Below are positions 1 through 5,904 of a stretch of DNA of 5,904 nucleotides, piece after piece. The number at the start of each line of letters is the position of its first letter. Position 1 is the stretch's first letter. Under the pieces are notes generated by a model. The model worked only from the letters and a program-made list of their open reading frames with translations, made no database searches and was not told where the DNA came from. Source of the DNA: Candidatus Omnitrophota bacterium (GTDB lineage Bacteria > Omnitrophota > Gorgyraeia > Gygaellales > Profunditerraquicolaceae); NCBI GenBank assembly GCA_023229385.1, contig JALNZI010000086.1, positions 1 through 5,904 on the forward strand, in the 5' to 3' direction. The translations under genes were made by a program, and so were the position numbers.

Positions 1-48
1 ACTTGGATTGGATTAGAGCCGCGGCGTGCGGCGAGAAACAATCCAAGT
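1..48. repeat. 48-base imperfect palindrome downstream of ilvC
   Basis: ACTTGGATTG at 1-10 is perfectly complementary in reverse to CAATCCAAGT at 39-48. Nested inside, GCCGC at 18-22 pairs with GCGGC at 28-32 around a five-base loop. In ilvC transcripts it would lie about 30 bases past the stop codon. It could be an operon-end terminator whose T-run is beyond position 1, an mRNA 3' stabilising hairpin, or one copy of a dispersed palindromic repeat. The window edge cuts off the evidence needed to decide. No T-run follows it on the plus strand, so it is not an intrinsic terminator in that direction. Confidence 0.6.
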
Positions 49-56
49 CAGGACCC

Positions 57-71
57 GCGGAAACTATCCGC
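57..71 (-). other. Small hairpin just after the ilvC stop
   Basis: GCGGA at 57-61 pairs with TCCGC at 67-71 around a five-base loop, beginning seven bases after the ilvC stop codon on the minus strand. The stem is only five base pairs and no T-run follows (the next bases read GGGTCC), so it is not a convincing intrinsic terminator. It may be part of a larger 3' structure together with the palindrome at 1-48. Confidence 0.35.
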
Positions 72-78
72 AATTTAT

Positions 79-1071
79 TTACTTCTTCATCCAGGGCATC
101 ATCTCTCTTAACTGCCTGCCCACCTTCTCAATTAAGTGTTCATCCCCGGCTTTGATTAAACTGTCAAAATTCTTTCGGCCGGTTTCATTCTCCCCAATCC
201 ACTCCCTGGCAAATTTCCCGGATTTAATTTCTTTAAGTATCTTCTGCATTTCTTTGCGTGTCCTCTGAGTAATAATTCTCGGGCCACGGGTTAAATCACC
301 GTAACAAGCAGTATTTGATACTCCCCGGCGCATACCGGAAATACCCCGCTCCTGAATAAGATCGGTGATTAACTTCAATTCGTGCAAGACCTCAAAATAA
401 GCAATCTCCGGCTGATATCCAGCGTCGATCAAAGTATCAAAACCCGCCTTGATCAACTCGCTTACTCCGCCGCAAAGTACTGCCTGTTCTCCAAAGAGAT
501 CGGTTTCCGTCTCTTCATCAAAGGTTGTTTCGATGACACCTGCGGTAGTAGCCTTGATTGCCTTAGCATAAGCAAGCGCTAAATCTTTTGCCTGGCCGGT
601 TGCATCCTGGTAAATCGCAATCAATGAAGGCACACCTTTACCCTCTTCGTACATCTTTCTGACTAACGCACCCGGGCCTTTCGGTGCAACCATGAATACA
701 TCCACATTCTTCGGAGGCTTGATCTGTTTAAAACGGATATTAAATCCATGGGAAAAACAAAGCGCCTTGCCCTTTTTTAAATTCGGCTTAATTGATTCCT
801 GGTAAACTTTAGCCTGTACATGATCCTGAGTAAGAATCTGGATGATATCAGCGGCCTTGGCTGCTTCAGCGGCGCTGACCGGAGTAAACCCGTCTTTCTT
901 TGCCTGCTCAAAATTAGGAGTGCCTTCCATTTCAGAAACCACTACTCTTACCCCTGAATCACGCAGACATAAAGACTGACCCCTTCCCTGGATACCATAG
1001 CCGATAATAGCGATTGTTTTGTCTTTTAATAAATTCAAATCCGCATCCTTGTCGTAATAAATCTTAGCCAT
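79..1071 (-). CDS. ilvC: Ketol-acid reductoisomerase, short class I form
   Basis: Converts 2-acetolactate to 2,3-dihydroxyisovalerate, and the isoleucine-branch equivalent, by a Mg-dependent alkyl shift followed by nicotinamide-dependent reduction. At 330 residues it is the usual class I length. The N-terminal Rossmann domain (about 1-182) has GYGIQGRGQ at 24-32, SHGFNIRF at 107-114 with catalytic His108, and APKGPG at 129-134 with Lys131. The C-terminal knotted domain has the metal ligands Asp191 and Glu195 in DLFGEQAVLCGG, Glu227 and Glu231 in FEVLHEL, and Ser252 in SNTACYGDL. The fold and active site look complete. The unusual part is the cofactor loop after the second strand, SEMEGTPNF at 46-54, where NADPH enzymes commonly have a sequence like GLRPGSKSW: the Arg position is Met, one Ser is Asn, and two Glu are present. 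NADH use or dual specificity is a reasonable guess. The ATG has a strong Shine-Dalgarno nine bases upstream. It is the last gene of the cluster seen here. Confidence 0.96.
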   Translation of the reverse strand: MAKIYYDKDADLNLLKDKTIAIIGYGIQGRGQSLCLRDSGVRVVVSEMEGTPNFEQAKKDGFTPVSAAEAAKAADIIQILTQDHVQAKVYQESIKPNLKKGKALCFSHGFNIRFKQIKPPKNVDVFMVAPKGPGALVRKMYEEGKGVPSLIAIYQDATGQAKDLALAYAKAIKATTAGVIETTFDEETETDLFGEQAVLCGGVSELIKAGFDTLIDAGYQPEIAYFEVLHELKLITDLIQERGISGMRRGVSNTACYGDLTRGPRIITQRTRKEMQKILKEIKSGKFAREWIGENETGRKNFDSLIKAGDEHLIEKVGRQLREMMPWMKK

Positions 1072-1080
1072 CTAACTACT

Positions 1081-1089
1081 CCTCCCTTT
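1081..1089 (-). promoter_or_regulatory. Strong ribosome binding site of ilvC
   Basis: AAAGGGAGG on the minus strand continues into AGTAG before the ATG at 1071. The spacer after GGAGG is nine bases. It is the strongest Shine-Dalgarno in the window and lies in the only true intergenic gap between the ilv genes (1072-1096). That gap shows no terminator, so ilvC probably stays on the same message. Confidence 0.75.
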
Positions 1090-1096
1090 CTAATGA

Positions 1097-1570
1097 TTAA
1101 TTACTAATTGCCAGTTTCCCTGTCCTAACTAATTCTTTTACCCCAAATTTATCCAACTCCTCCAAAAGCGCTTTTATCTGATCCTGATCCCCCACTGCTT
1201 CGATAATCGCCGTATCAGCCTTATGATGGATAATCTTGCCCACAAACTTTCCAAAGATAGCTTCAAGCTTAGCTTTATCCCTGGAAGAATAATTAACTTT
1301 TGCCAAAACCAGCTCACGGTCAATATGCTCTTTCTTGGTAAAATCCGTTACGGTAATCACGTCAATCAATTTATTCAATTGTTTATTGACCTGCTCCAGG
1401 ACTTTTTCGTCTTTAGCCTCCACCACAATGGTCATATAAGAAACTTCCGGGTCCAGGGTTTCACTTACCGCCAAAGAAGCGATATTATAGCCTCTGGCGC
1501 TGAAAAGCCCGGCAACCCGCGCCAGGACTCCAAACTTATTCTCAACTAATACCGATATTGTATGCTTCAT
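1097..1570 (-). CDS. ilvN: Acetohydroxyacid synthase, regulatory small subunit
   Basis: Regulatory partner of IlvB. It raises the activity of the large subunit and confers feedback inhibition by valine. The 157 residues are the normal length of the E. coli IlvH type. An N-terminal ACT domain spans about residues 3-77, with VENKFGVLARVAGLFSARG at 9-27 and GYNIASL at 27-33. Asn11, Gly14 and Asn29, which match the valine-contact positions known from E. coli IlvH, are all present, so valine sensitivity is expected (inference). A C-terminal ACT-like small-subunit domain (about 82-156) starts at RELVLAKV and ends in VRTGKLAI. The start ATG shares its A with the ilvB stop (TAATG), giving a one-base overlap, and has a GGAGG nine bases upstream inside the end of ilvB. 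This arrangement favours coupled, balanced production of the two subunits. Confidence 0.96.
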   Translation of the reverse strand: MKHTISVLVENKFGVLARVAGLFSARGYNIASLAVSETLDPEVSYMTIVVEAKDEKVLEQVNKQLNKLIDVITVTDFTKKEHIDRELVLAKVNYSSRDKAKLEAIFGKFVGKIIHHKADTAIIEAVGDQDQIKALLEELDKFGVKELVRTGKLAISN

Positions 1571-3243
1571 TAAGCCAAGCCTCCGAGGATATTGTTAATC
1601 GCCTCACCCGCAGGAACCATCGGATAGACATTCTCCTCTTCCTCAACATGAAAATCAATAAAAACCGTATTATCCGTTTCGATCGCACGCTGCAGCGCGG
1701 ATTTAACTTCTTCTTTTTTGGTAACGCGTATACCTACAGCTCCATAGCTTTCCGCCAGCCTGACAAAATCCGGGCTGGTAATCGGTGTATAAGAATAGCG
1801 GCGCTTGTAAAAAAGTTCCTGCCACTGCCGCACCATTCCGAGATAACCGTTATTAAGTATGGCCACCTTCACATTGATCTTATTTTCAACACAGGTAGCC
1901 AGCTCCTGAATATTCATTTGTATGGAACCGTCTCCGGCGATATTAAAAACTGTTTTTTCCGGAGAACCAAGTTTAGCCCCAATTGCGGCCGGAAAACCAA
2001 AACCCATTGTACCCAGGCCTCCCGATGAAATAAATGTCCGCGGCCGGGCATAATTATACCATTGCGCCGCCCACATCTGATGTTGGCCCACCTCAGTACA
2101 GATAATCGCATCCCCGCCGGTAACTTCATCTATCTGCTGGATAACATATTGCGGCAGGATCTTATTTTTATCTTTATATCCCATAGGATATTTTTTCTTT
2201 AAAGCTTCTACGTGTTTGAGCCAATCTTCTACAGCGGGTTTATATTTTATCTCCTTGAGAAATTCCACAATTACCTGCTTGGCATCCCCGACAATAGGAA
2301 CATGCACCTTCACATTCTTGCTAATCGACGAGGGATCAATATCAACATGGATCACCTTAGCATTTGGAGCAAACATATCCAGCCTTCCGGTAACCCGGTC
2401 ATCAAAACGCGCGCCTAAGGCAATGATAAGGTCGGAATCCATAATGCTATGGTTGGCATAAGCTGTCCCATGCATACCCAGCATGCCTAAAGATTGTTTA
2501 TGCGAAGAGGGAAATCCCCCTATGCCCATTAATGTCCAGGTTACAGGAGCGCCGATTTTTTCCGCTAATTCCAATAATTCAGCCGAGGCCCCGGAAGTAA
2601 TAATGCCTCCGCCAACATAGAGTATCGGCTTCTTAGATTCCATGATCAGTTTCGCCGCACGCTTGATCTGCCCAGGATGACCGATATATTTTGGATTATA
2701 ACTTCTAAGCTTTGGCTCATCCGGCCAGATAAACTCTGTTTGAGCGACCTGTACATCTTTAGGTAAATCAATAAGCACCGGACCGGGACGGCCGCTTGAG
2801 GCAATGTAAAAAGCCTCGCGCACAATACGGGCCAAATCTTTAATATCTTTAACTAAATAGTTGTGTTTGGTGATCGGACGGGTAATCCCGGTAATATCTG
2901 CTTCCTGAAACGCGTCATTGCCAATCAACGCAGTAGGAACCTGGCCGGTAATCGCAACCATCGGAATAGAATCCATAAACGCGTTGGCAATCCCAGTTAC
3001 CAGATTAGTCGCTCCCGGGCCGCTGGTAGCAAGACAAACCCCAACCTTGCCCGTCACACGCGCATAACCGTCTGCCGCATGCGCCGCACCCTGCTCGTGG
3101 CGGGTAAGAATAAATTTAAAACCCTTATACTCATAGAGCGCATCAAACGTAGGCAAAATTTGTCCACCGGGGTAGCCAAAAACAACCTCTACCCCCTCAC
3201 GCTTTAAACACTCCAAAAGTATTTGTGAACCTGTCATTTTCAT
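1570..3243 (-). CDS. ilvB: Acetohydroxyacid synthase (acetolactate synthase), large catalytic subunit
   Basis: Condenses two pyruvates to 2-acetolactate, or pyruvate with 2-oxobutyrate to 2-aceto-2-hydroxybutyrate, the first committed step to valine, leucine and isoleucine. The 557 residues show the three thiamine-diphosphate enzyme domains: the N-terminal pyrimidine-binding domain with YPGGQILP at 24-31 and catalytic Glu50 in RHEQGAAHAADGYAR; a central FAD-binding domain (about 190-330) with GARFDDRVTG at 277-286; and a C-terminal domain with the cofactor and Mg motif starting AGDGS at 436-440 and ending NN at 464-465, then GMVRQWQELFY at 469-479. Pro103 in GQVP and Trp474 match positions where herbicide-resistant changes are known in this family; both are the sensitive-type residue. 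The FAD segment and adjacent ilvN mark it as the biosynthetic enzyme rather than the catabolic acetolactate synthase. The ATG directly abuts the ilvD stop, with only a weak GGTG at 3253-3256 as ribosome site, so translational coupling is likely. A second ATG two codons later (3237) is possible. Confidence 0.97.
   Translation of the reverse strand: MKMTGSQILLECLKREGVEVVFGYPGGQILPTFDALYEYKGFKFILTRHEQGAAHAADGYARVTGKVGVCLATSGPGATNLVTGIANAFMDSIPMVAITGQVPTALIGNDAFQEADITGITRPITKHNYLVKDIKDLARIVREAFYIASSGRPGPVLIDLPKDVQVAQTEFIWPDEPKLRSYNPKYIGHPGQIKRAAKLIMESKKPILYVGGGIITSGASAELLELAEKIGAPVTWTLMGIGGFPSSHKQSLGMLGMHGTAYANHSIMDSDLIIALGARFDDRVTGRLDMFAPNAKVIHVDIDPSSISKNVKVHVPIVGDAKQVIVEFLKEIKYKPAVEDWLKHVEALKKKYPMGYKDKNKILPQYVIQQIDEVTGGDAIICTEVGQHQMWAAQWYNYARPRTFISSGGLGTMGFGFPAAIGAKLGSPEKTVFNIAGDGSIQMNIQELATCVENKINVKVAILNNGYLGMVRQWQELFYKRRYSYTPITSPDFVRLAESYGAVGIRVTKKEEVKSALQRAIETDNTVFIDFHVEEEENVYPMVPAGEAINNILGGLA
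1580..1584 (-). promoter_or_regulatory. Ribosome binding site of ilvN inside the end of ilvB
   Basis: GGAGG on the minus strand, nine bases before the ilvN ATG, lies within the last codons of ilvB. With the overlapping TAATG junction, it lets ribosomes finishing ilvB re-initiate on ilvN, or load independently. Confidence 0.75.
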
Positions 3244-4896
3244 TTACTTTAACACCGCCCCTTTATCTGCGGATTTAACCATACGTGAATAACGCGATAA
3301 ATAACCCGTTTTAATCTTTGGCTCAACGGACTTCCAATTCTTAAATCTCTTATCAATTTCAGCCTGGCTTAATTTTACCTCAATCTTACGAGCCGGAATA
3401 TCAATATTTATTGTATCACCGTCACGGATTATTGCAATCGGTCCGCCTGCGGAAGCCTCGGGTGAAATATGCCCAATGCAAGGACCTTTGGTCCCTCCGG
3501 AAAAACGTCCGTCGGTAATCAAGGCTACAGAATCGCTTAAACCTAAACCGACAATGGCGGCAGTAGGCGCAAGCATTTCGCGCATCCCCGGCCCGCCGGC
3601 AGGGCCTTCATAACGGATAACCACACAATCGCCTTTTTTAATTTTATTGCCCATAATCGCCTGCATTGCTTCTTCTTCGCGATTAAATACTTTAGCTTTA
3701 CCGGTAAACTTCATCATTTTATCGCTGACGCCGGATTGTTTCACTACGGCTCCGTCAGGGGCCAAATTACCGTAAAGCACAGCTATCCCGCCCTGTTTAT
3801 GGTAGGCCTGTTCAAACGGACGGATCACCTCGATATCGAAAATCTTCGCTTTATCGGCAATCTCAAATGTTTTTTCTCCGCTGACATTAAGCGTATTGTT
3901 CAATTTGGATTTTAATCTTTTTAATACCGCGGGGATCCCGCCGGCATATTCAACATCTTCCATAAAATGCTCGCCCGCCGGTTCAATATTCGTAATATGC
4001 GGCACGCTTTTACTGATCTTATCAAAAGTCTTAAGGTCAAGCTTTATCCCCGCTTCGTGGGCGATCGCCATAAGATGCAAAACCGTATTGCTTGATCCGC
4101 CTAAAGCCATATCTACAACAATCGCATTCTCCAAAGACTCCTGAGTAATAATATCGCGCGGCTTAATATCTTTTCTCACCAATTCCACAATCCGCTCGCC
4201 GCTTGCCTGGGCAATCCGGCGTTTCTTGGCAGAACCTGCCAGAGCTGTGCCGCAGCCGGGAATAGACATACCCATGGTTTCAGTAAGACAAGCCATGGTA
4301 TTTGCCGTGTACAGTCCCTGGCATGAACCTTGCCCGGGACAAGCCTCCATCTCTAAACAAGTCAACTCCTCTTCCGAAATATCACCTTTTTTAGCCCGGC
4401 CCATTCCTTCATAAGTATCATGGACAAAAGCTAATTTTCGTTTATTATAATGGCCGGAAATCATCGGCCCGGCGGTAATAATTACCGCCGGTATATTTAA
4501 CCGCGCCACCCCCATAAGCATCCCAGGAGTAATTTTATCACAGTTAGTAAGGCAGACTATTCCGTCCAATTGATGAGCGTTACAAACCGTCTCAATCATA
4601 TCCGCGACAAGTTCCCTTAAAGCCAGGGGATAACACATTCCCAAATGGCCCATAGCTATACCATCACAGATACCAGGCACGCCGAATAAAAATGGCACGC
4701 CTCCGCCATAACAAACCCCGCGTTCAATAAACCTTTCCAGATCGCGCATCCCTACATGGCCGGGAATAAGATCAGTAAAAGATGTGGCTACTCCGATAAA
4801 CGGGCGTTTTAAATCATTACGCGACAGCCCAGTAGCGTGTAAAAGCGCGCGGTGCGGCACTCTTTCCAAACCTTTTTTGATTTGATCTGAACGCAT
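3244..4896 (-). CDS. ilvD: Dihydroxy-acid dehydratase
   Basis: Dehydrates 2,3-dihydroxyisovalerate and 2,3-dihydroxy-3-methylvalerate to the 2-oxoacid precursors of valine and isoleucine, using an Fe-S cluster and Mg in the cytosol. I chose the ATG at 4896, giving 550 residues that begin MRSDQIKKG, the usual IlvD N-terminus. It has a good Shine-Dalgarno seven bases upstream, whereas the in-frame GTG at 4926 (560 residues) has none. Numbered from the ATG, the motifs are DGIAMGH at 78-84, NCDKITPG at 118-125 (cluster Cys119 and Lys121, the lysine carbamylated in this family), CPGQGSC at 186-192 (cluster Cys192), RYEGPAGGPGM at 428-438 (metal-ligand Glu430) and DGRFSGG at 462-468 (catalytic Ser466). 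The early loop reads IPGHVGM, as in the E. coli and B. subtilis type with no cysteine there. The CPTCGSC motif of those enzymes is CPGQGSC here, losing one cysteine. Full length, with ilvB beginning directly after its stop. Confidence 0.97.
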   Translation of the reverse strand: MRSDQIKKGLERVPHRALLHATGLSRNDLKRPFIGVATSFTDLIPGHVGMRDLERFIERGVCYGGGVPFLFGVPGICDGIAMGHLGMCYPLALRELVADMIETVCNAHQLDGIVCLTNCDKITPGMLMGVARLNIPAVIITAGPMISGHYNKRKLAFVHDTYEGMGRAKKGDISEEELTCLEMEACPGQGSCQGLYTANTMACLTETMGMSIPGCGTALAGSAKKRRIAQASGERIVELVRKDIKPRDIITQESLENAIVVDMALGGSSNTVLHLMAIAHEAGIKLDLKTFDKISKSVPHITNIEPAGEHFMEDVEYAGGIPAVLKRLKSKLNNTLNVSGEKTFEIADKAKIFDIEVIRPFEQAYHKQGGIAVLYGNLAPDGAVVKQSGVSDKMMKFTGKAKVFNREEEAMQAIMGNKIKKGDCVVIRYEGPAGGPGMREMLAPTAAIVGLGLSDSVALITDGRFSGGTKGPCIGHISPEASAGGPIAIIRDGDTINIDIPARKIEVKLSQAEIDKRFKNWKSVEPKIKTGYLSRYSRMVKSADKGAVLK

Positions 4897-4903
4897 AAGT
4901 TTA

Positions 4904-4911
4904 TCCTTTCC
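4904..4911 (-). promoter_or_regulatory. Ribosome binding site that decides the ilvD start
   Basis: On the minus strand this reads GGAAAGGA. Its AGGA ends seven bases before the ATG at 4896, ideal spacing. The alternative GTG at 4926 has no comparable purine-rich site at a suitable distance, so this site supports the 550-residue IlvD. Confidence 0.75.
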
Positions 4912-4932
4912 TTTATCCCTACTCACAACTTA

Positions 4933-5904
4933 CTAGTCCGCGCCTTCTCCGTCATGCACCACGCCTGAGACATCCTGGCGCTTACGCACAATCACTCTTT
5001 TCAAAGTAACATATTTATCAACCCGGCTGGCGTTATTCACGGCATTCAATTGCTTGAAAAGAAAATCGAATTTGTTTTCAATCTCTCCGGCAATTGCGTC
5101 ACGCGTAGCTTGAGGTAAAGTCATAATTTCTTTCTTGAAAGCGCCTAATGCCTTTTTCCTGGTTTTATAGAAGAACTGCTCTTCGGTCTCTCCTGCCTTA
5201 GCTTCATTGGCAGCATTAACCTTAAGCCATTCGTAAATCGTCTTCTTTAAATCCGCGGGAAAATGTTTGGAATCAAAAATCATATTCTGAAACTGCGTAG
5301 CTAAATGCACTTCGCAAGTCTCGCATTCCGGGAATTTATGGAATGCCTCTTCGGGTAAAGTTGACGCTCCATGCTGCACAGCGCCGCCTAAACCAAACTC
5401 TTTGCGCGCAAGGGCAGAAAGATTCTTTAATGTTTCAAAATCAAGTTTTACCTGGGCAATGGAACCATCAGGCAGAACTACTCCACCGTGGCTTGTCCCG
5501 GTCTGGATAGAGATCTTGCTGATTCCGGTAAGTCCTTTACGCAAGCGGCTTTTAAAACCCTCCATAAACGCACGCAGGTCTTCCGGCGTAGAATTCTGAT
5601 GCCCGACCTCGCCGAACTCGCCGCCGACAGAAACAGTTATCCCCTTTGGCTCAATGCGCCGGATAAACTGGGTAAGTTTGGCGCATACCTCATAATTTAA
5701 ATATTGCTGATCCTTAACCTTTGGTTTGCTCAAATCGACCAAAGTCGAAGAATCAATATCGATATTGTAAAAACCCGCGCCTACTGCCTCGGTAATTAAA
5801 GCCTGCAGCGCTTCAATCTCCTTATCCGGATTATCCTGATACTTTTTTAAATTCGCCTGGAAATGATCACCCTGGATAAACACCGGACCGCTATAGTTTT
5901 CTTT
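4933..5904 (-). CDS. Class II fructose-bisphosphate aldolase family protein, 5' end outside the window
   Basis: The reading frame is open to the right edge, so the gene is partial: 323 residues are visible and the N-terminus is missing. A GTG at 5883-5881 could be read as a start, but it lies inside a conserved core strand (GPVFIQGDHF) and is almost certainly an internal valine. Class II aldolases are zinc-dependent TIM barrels that cleave or form ketose bisphosphates such as fructose 1,6-bisphosphate. Visible core motifs, numbered from the edge, are GDH at 12-14 (the metal-binding His follows the catalytic Asp), NIDID near 47-51, SVGGEFGEVG at 92-101, GTSHGG at 136-141 (metal-ligand His) and QHGAS at 177-181 (third His). 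The C-terminal third, from about residue 190, is a charged, mostly helical extension typical of the long form, and it contains a CETC pair at 194-197. The stop TAG lies 36 bases before the preferred ilvD start, so co-transcription is likely. The family is well supported. The exact sugar-phosphate substrate is not shown by the sequence. Confidence 0.85.
   Translation of the reverse strand, partial: KENYSGPVFIQGDHFQANLKKYQDNPDKEIEALQALITEAVGAGFYNIDIDSSTLVDLSKPKVKDQQYLNYEVCAKLTQFIRRIEPKGITVSVGGEFGEVGHQNSTPEDLRAFMEGFKSRLRKGLTGISKISIQTGTSHGGVVLPDGSIAQVKLDFETLKNLSALARKEFGLGGAVQHGASTLPEEAFHKFPECETCEVHLATQFQNMIFDSKHFPADLKKTIYEWLKVNAANEAKAGETEEQFFYKTRKKALGAFKKEIMTLPQATRDAIAGEIENKFDFLFKQLNAVNNASRVDKYVTLKRVIVRKRQDVSGVVHDGEGAD

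Noticed and set aside
50..60. AGGACCCGCGG on the plus strand resembles the end of a T-box motif.
   Set aside because: It lacks the conserved GGTGG part, points toward the 3' end of ilvC rather than a gene start, and no specifier or antiterminator structure is visible.
57..71. Intrinsic terminator for the ilv cluster.
   Set aside because: The stem is only five base pairs and no T-run follows on the minus strand. I keep it only as a small hairpin.
26..268. Plus-strand open frame over the 3' end of ilvC.
   Set aside because: It lies antisense to a clearly conserved gene, has no ribosome site or recognisable motif, and is best explained as a shadow.
1072..1096. AT-rich gap before ilvC as a promoter or terminator.
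   Set aside because: Only 25 bases long, mostly occupied by the ribosome site. No paired promoter elements and no stem with a T-run are visible.
1558..2028. Plus-strand open frame of 156 codons antisense to ilvB.
   Set aside because: Its length is unremarkable opposite a conserved gene, it begins within the ilvB/ilvN junction, and it encodes nothing recognisable.
5881..5883. GTG as the true start of the aldolase-family gene.
   Set aside because: The frame stays open to the edge with conserved residues before it (GP then VFIQGDHF), and the N-terminal part of the barrel would be missing.

Overview
The window carries one compact gene cluster, all on the minus strand, for synthesis of the branched-chain amino acids valine and isoleucine. 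In transcription order (right to left) it holds the 3' part of a long class II fructose-bisphosphate-aldolase-family gene, ilvD (dihydroxy-acid dehydratase), ilvB (acetohydroxyacid synthase large subunit), ilvN (its regulatory small subunit) and ilvC (ketol-acid reductoisomerase). Junctions are tight: 36 bases before the preferred ilvD start, zero between ilvD and ilvB, a one-base overlap between ilvB and ilvN, and 25 bases before ilvC. One polycistronic message is very likely. Its promoter and any leader lie beyond the right edge.

Together the products run the shared pathway. IlvB/IlvN condense two pyruvates (or pyruvate plus 2-oxobutyrate) to an acetohydroxyacid, IlvC isomerises and reduces it, and IlvD dehydrates the diol to the 2-oxoacid. 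Only the final transaminase is missing. All four ilv proteins are full length with their main active-site residues. The aldolase-like gene is cut by the window edge.

The only noncoding stretch of any size is bases 1-78, downstream of ilvC. It holds a 48-base imperfect palindrome ending exactly at the window edge and a small second hairpin. No tRNA, rRNA, mobile element, CRISPR array or phage gene is visible.

The sequence suggests a bacterium of moderate GC with Shine-Dalgarno-led genes. The protein variants (a GRGQ-type reductoisomerase, a CPGQGSC-type dehydratase, a long class II aldolase with a QHGAS motif) would suit an uncultured anaerobic lineage such as Omnitrophota. That placement is impression only. 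I see no undescribed system. The points most worth a second look are the altered cofactor-binding loop of IlvC, the aldolase-family gene leading an ilv cluster, and the edge palindrome.
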